Part shown: positions 63,731 to 64,000 of the stretch, piece by piece
Layout of the letters: every line of letters starts with the position of its first letter
How positions within the stretch are numbered: the stretch's first letter is position 1
NCBI GenBank assembly: GCA_937899245.1
Contig: CALDKB010000048.1
Span: forward strand, 202,054 to 266,053
DNA length: 64,000 nt
Direction of reading: 5' to 3'
Origin: an uncultured Bacteroidales bacterium
Lineage (GTDB): Bacteria > Bacteroidota > Bacteroidia > Bacteroidales > ML635J-15
Program-made: the position numbers and the translations under genes
Notes under the pieces: model-generated
The model's input: only the letters and a program-made list of their open reading frames with translations
What the model was told of the DNA's origin: nothing
The model's database searches: none

Positions 63731-63850
63731 GTTGTGATTAGCTTTAAAATGTTCTGACAAACCGAGGGCAGACAAATATTGATTTGTATGTCGAGGTGCA
63801 GAAGAACATCTGCGTCAGCAAATTTGTATCTTTGACACACTGATAACAAC
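63731..63850 (+). repeat. Interrupted CRISPR repeat, unit 1
   Basis: 120 bp. Bases 63751-63823 interrupt the 47-bp repeat. The inserted 69 bp (63751-63819) are flanked by AAAT at 63747-63750 and 63820-63823. Within the insert: GACAAAT/ATTTGT and GCAGA/TCTGC inverted repeats, ATGTTCT (63749-63755) opposite AGAACAT, and weak CTGAC/GTCAG ends. The -7 sequence TATCTTTG (63827-63834) precedes the next spacer. Confidence 0.92.
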
Positions 63851-63880
63851 ATGTACCAACCGATATACCACCGCCAACAT

Positions 63881-64000
63881 GTTGTGATTAGCTTTAAAAT
63901 GTTCTGACAAACCGAGGGCAGACAAATATTGATTTGTATGTCGAGGTGCAGAAGAACATCTGCGTCAGCAAATTTGTATCTTTGACACACTGATAACAAC
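63881..64000 (+). repeat. Interrupted CRISPR repeat, unit 2
   Basis: Identical to unit 1 over all 120 bp, including the 73-bp interruption (63901-63973). TATCTTTG lies at 63977-63984. Ends exactly at the window edge. Confidence 0.92.

Larger units (their letters stand above)
63675..64000 (+). CRISPR. Type II-C CRISPR array with interrupted 120-bp repeats (continues past the window)
   Basis: Order: degenerate partial repeat (63675-63700), 30-bp spacer (63701-63730), 120-bp repeat (63731-63850), 30-bp spacer (63851-63880), 120-bp repeat (63881-64000, reaching the window end). The two 120-bp units are identical. The first 20 nt (GTTGTGATTAGCTTTAAAAT) and last 27 nt (TTGTATCTTTGACACACTGA then TAACAAC) make up a normal 47-bp Bacteroidetes II-C repeat; 73 bp lie between them. 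Spacers differ from each other and I cannot name their targets. Confidence 0.93.

Noticed and set aside
63751..63823. The 73-bp insert as a classical insertion sequence or MITE
   Set aside because: Terminal inverted repeats are too weak (CTGAC/GTCAG, offset) and only a 4-bp flank duplication is seen; no second genomic copy is visible in the window outside the array. Left as an insert of unknown nature.
63460..63999. Minus-strand open frame of 179 codons across cas2 and the array
   Set aside because: It reads through the CRISPR array and spells the same peptide twice because the repeat unit plus spacer is 150 bp, a multiple of three. Not a gene.

Overview
The window looks like chromosome of a Bacteroidota, most likely an uncultured Bacteroidales. 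Evidence: several large secreted proteins end in type IX secretion (T9SS) type A sorting domains; recurrent promoters fit the Bacteroidetes sigma factor (TTG/TTTG, about 19 nt, TAnnTTTG) and Shine-Dalgarno sites are weak; the genome carries a DAHP synthase/chorismate mutase fusion, a GGGtGRT-family gene and a Cas9 locus with a Bacteroidetes-type tracrRNA. I cannot assign a genus.

Layout. 1-14 kb: a sensor-like adenylate cyclase fused to an HD domain (cut by the left edge), two giant T9SS cargo peptidases (M14 and C25/gingipain type), a bifunctional histidine/folate enzyme (FtcD) and an Smr protein. 14-20.8 kb: an ABC-permease-GntR-GIN operon with a palindromic operator on its own promoter, a ComEA-like helix-hairpin-helix protein, a SpoU methyltransferase, a MazG-like enzyme and DeoC. 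20.8-34.4 kb: an Omp85/TolB-like outer membrane protein, a beta-barrel protein, the yceD-rpmF-plsX operon, a histidine kinase, a SAM hydroxide adenosyltransferase, PhoH, and a three-gene operon of a PorE-like OmpA protein with a two-component system. 34.5-38.6 kb: an AT-rich accessory island of small lipoproteins and secreted proteins, built from duplicated modules with a 188-bp promoter/signal-peptide repeat, large GGCTAACAG hairpins and a gene remnant.

38.7-58.4 kb: housekeeping genes (rpsA, tgt, LptF/G permease, PagL-like lipid A deacylase, DAHP synthase/chorismate mutase, PASTA protein, RluA, MazG, glycosyltransferase, sigma factor, rsmG, tRNA-Leu, ruvC, TPR protein, tRNA-Gln), two further T9SS cargo proteins and the Fe-S-scaffold-like/GGGtGRT pair. 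58.5-64 kb: a type II-C CRISPR-Cas locus in the order tracrRNA (minus strand), cas9, cas1, cas2, array.

The most unusual feature is the array. Two 30-bp spacers are separated by perfectly identical 120-bp repeats. Each equals a canonical 47-bp Bacteroidetes II-C repeat split by a 73-bp insert (69 bp plus a 4-bp AAAT duplication). Removing the insert restores both the 47-bp length and a TTG-N19-TATCTTTG promoter, and the tracrRNA anti-repeat matches the uninterrupted form. The insert therefore looks like an invasion of a CRISPR repeat that was subsequently copied.
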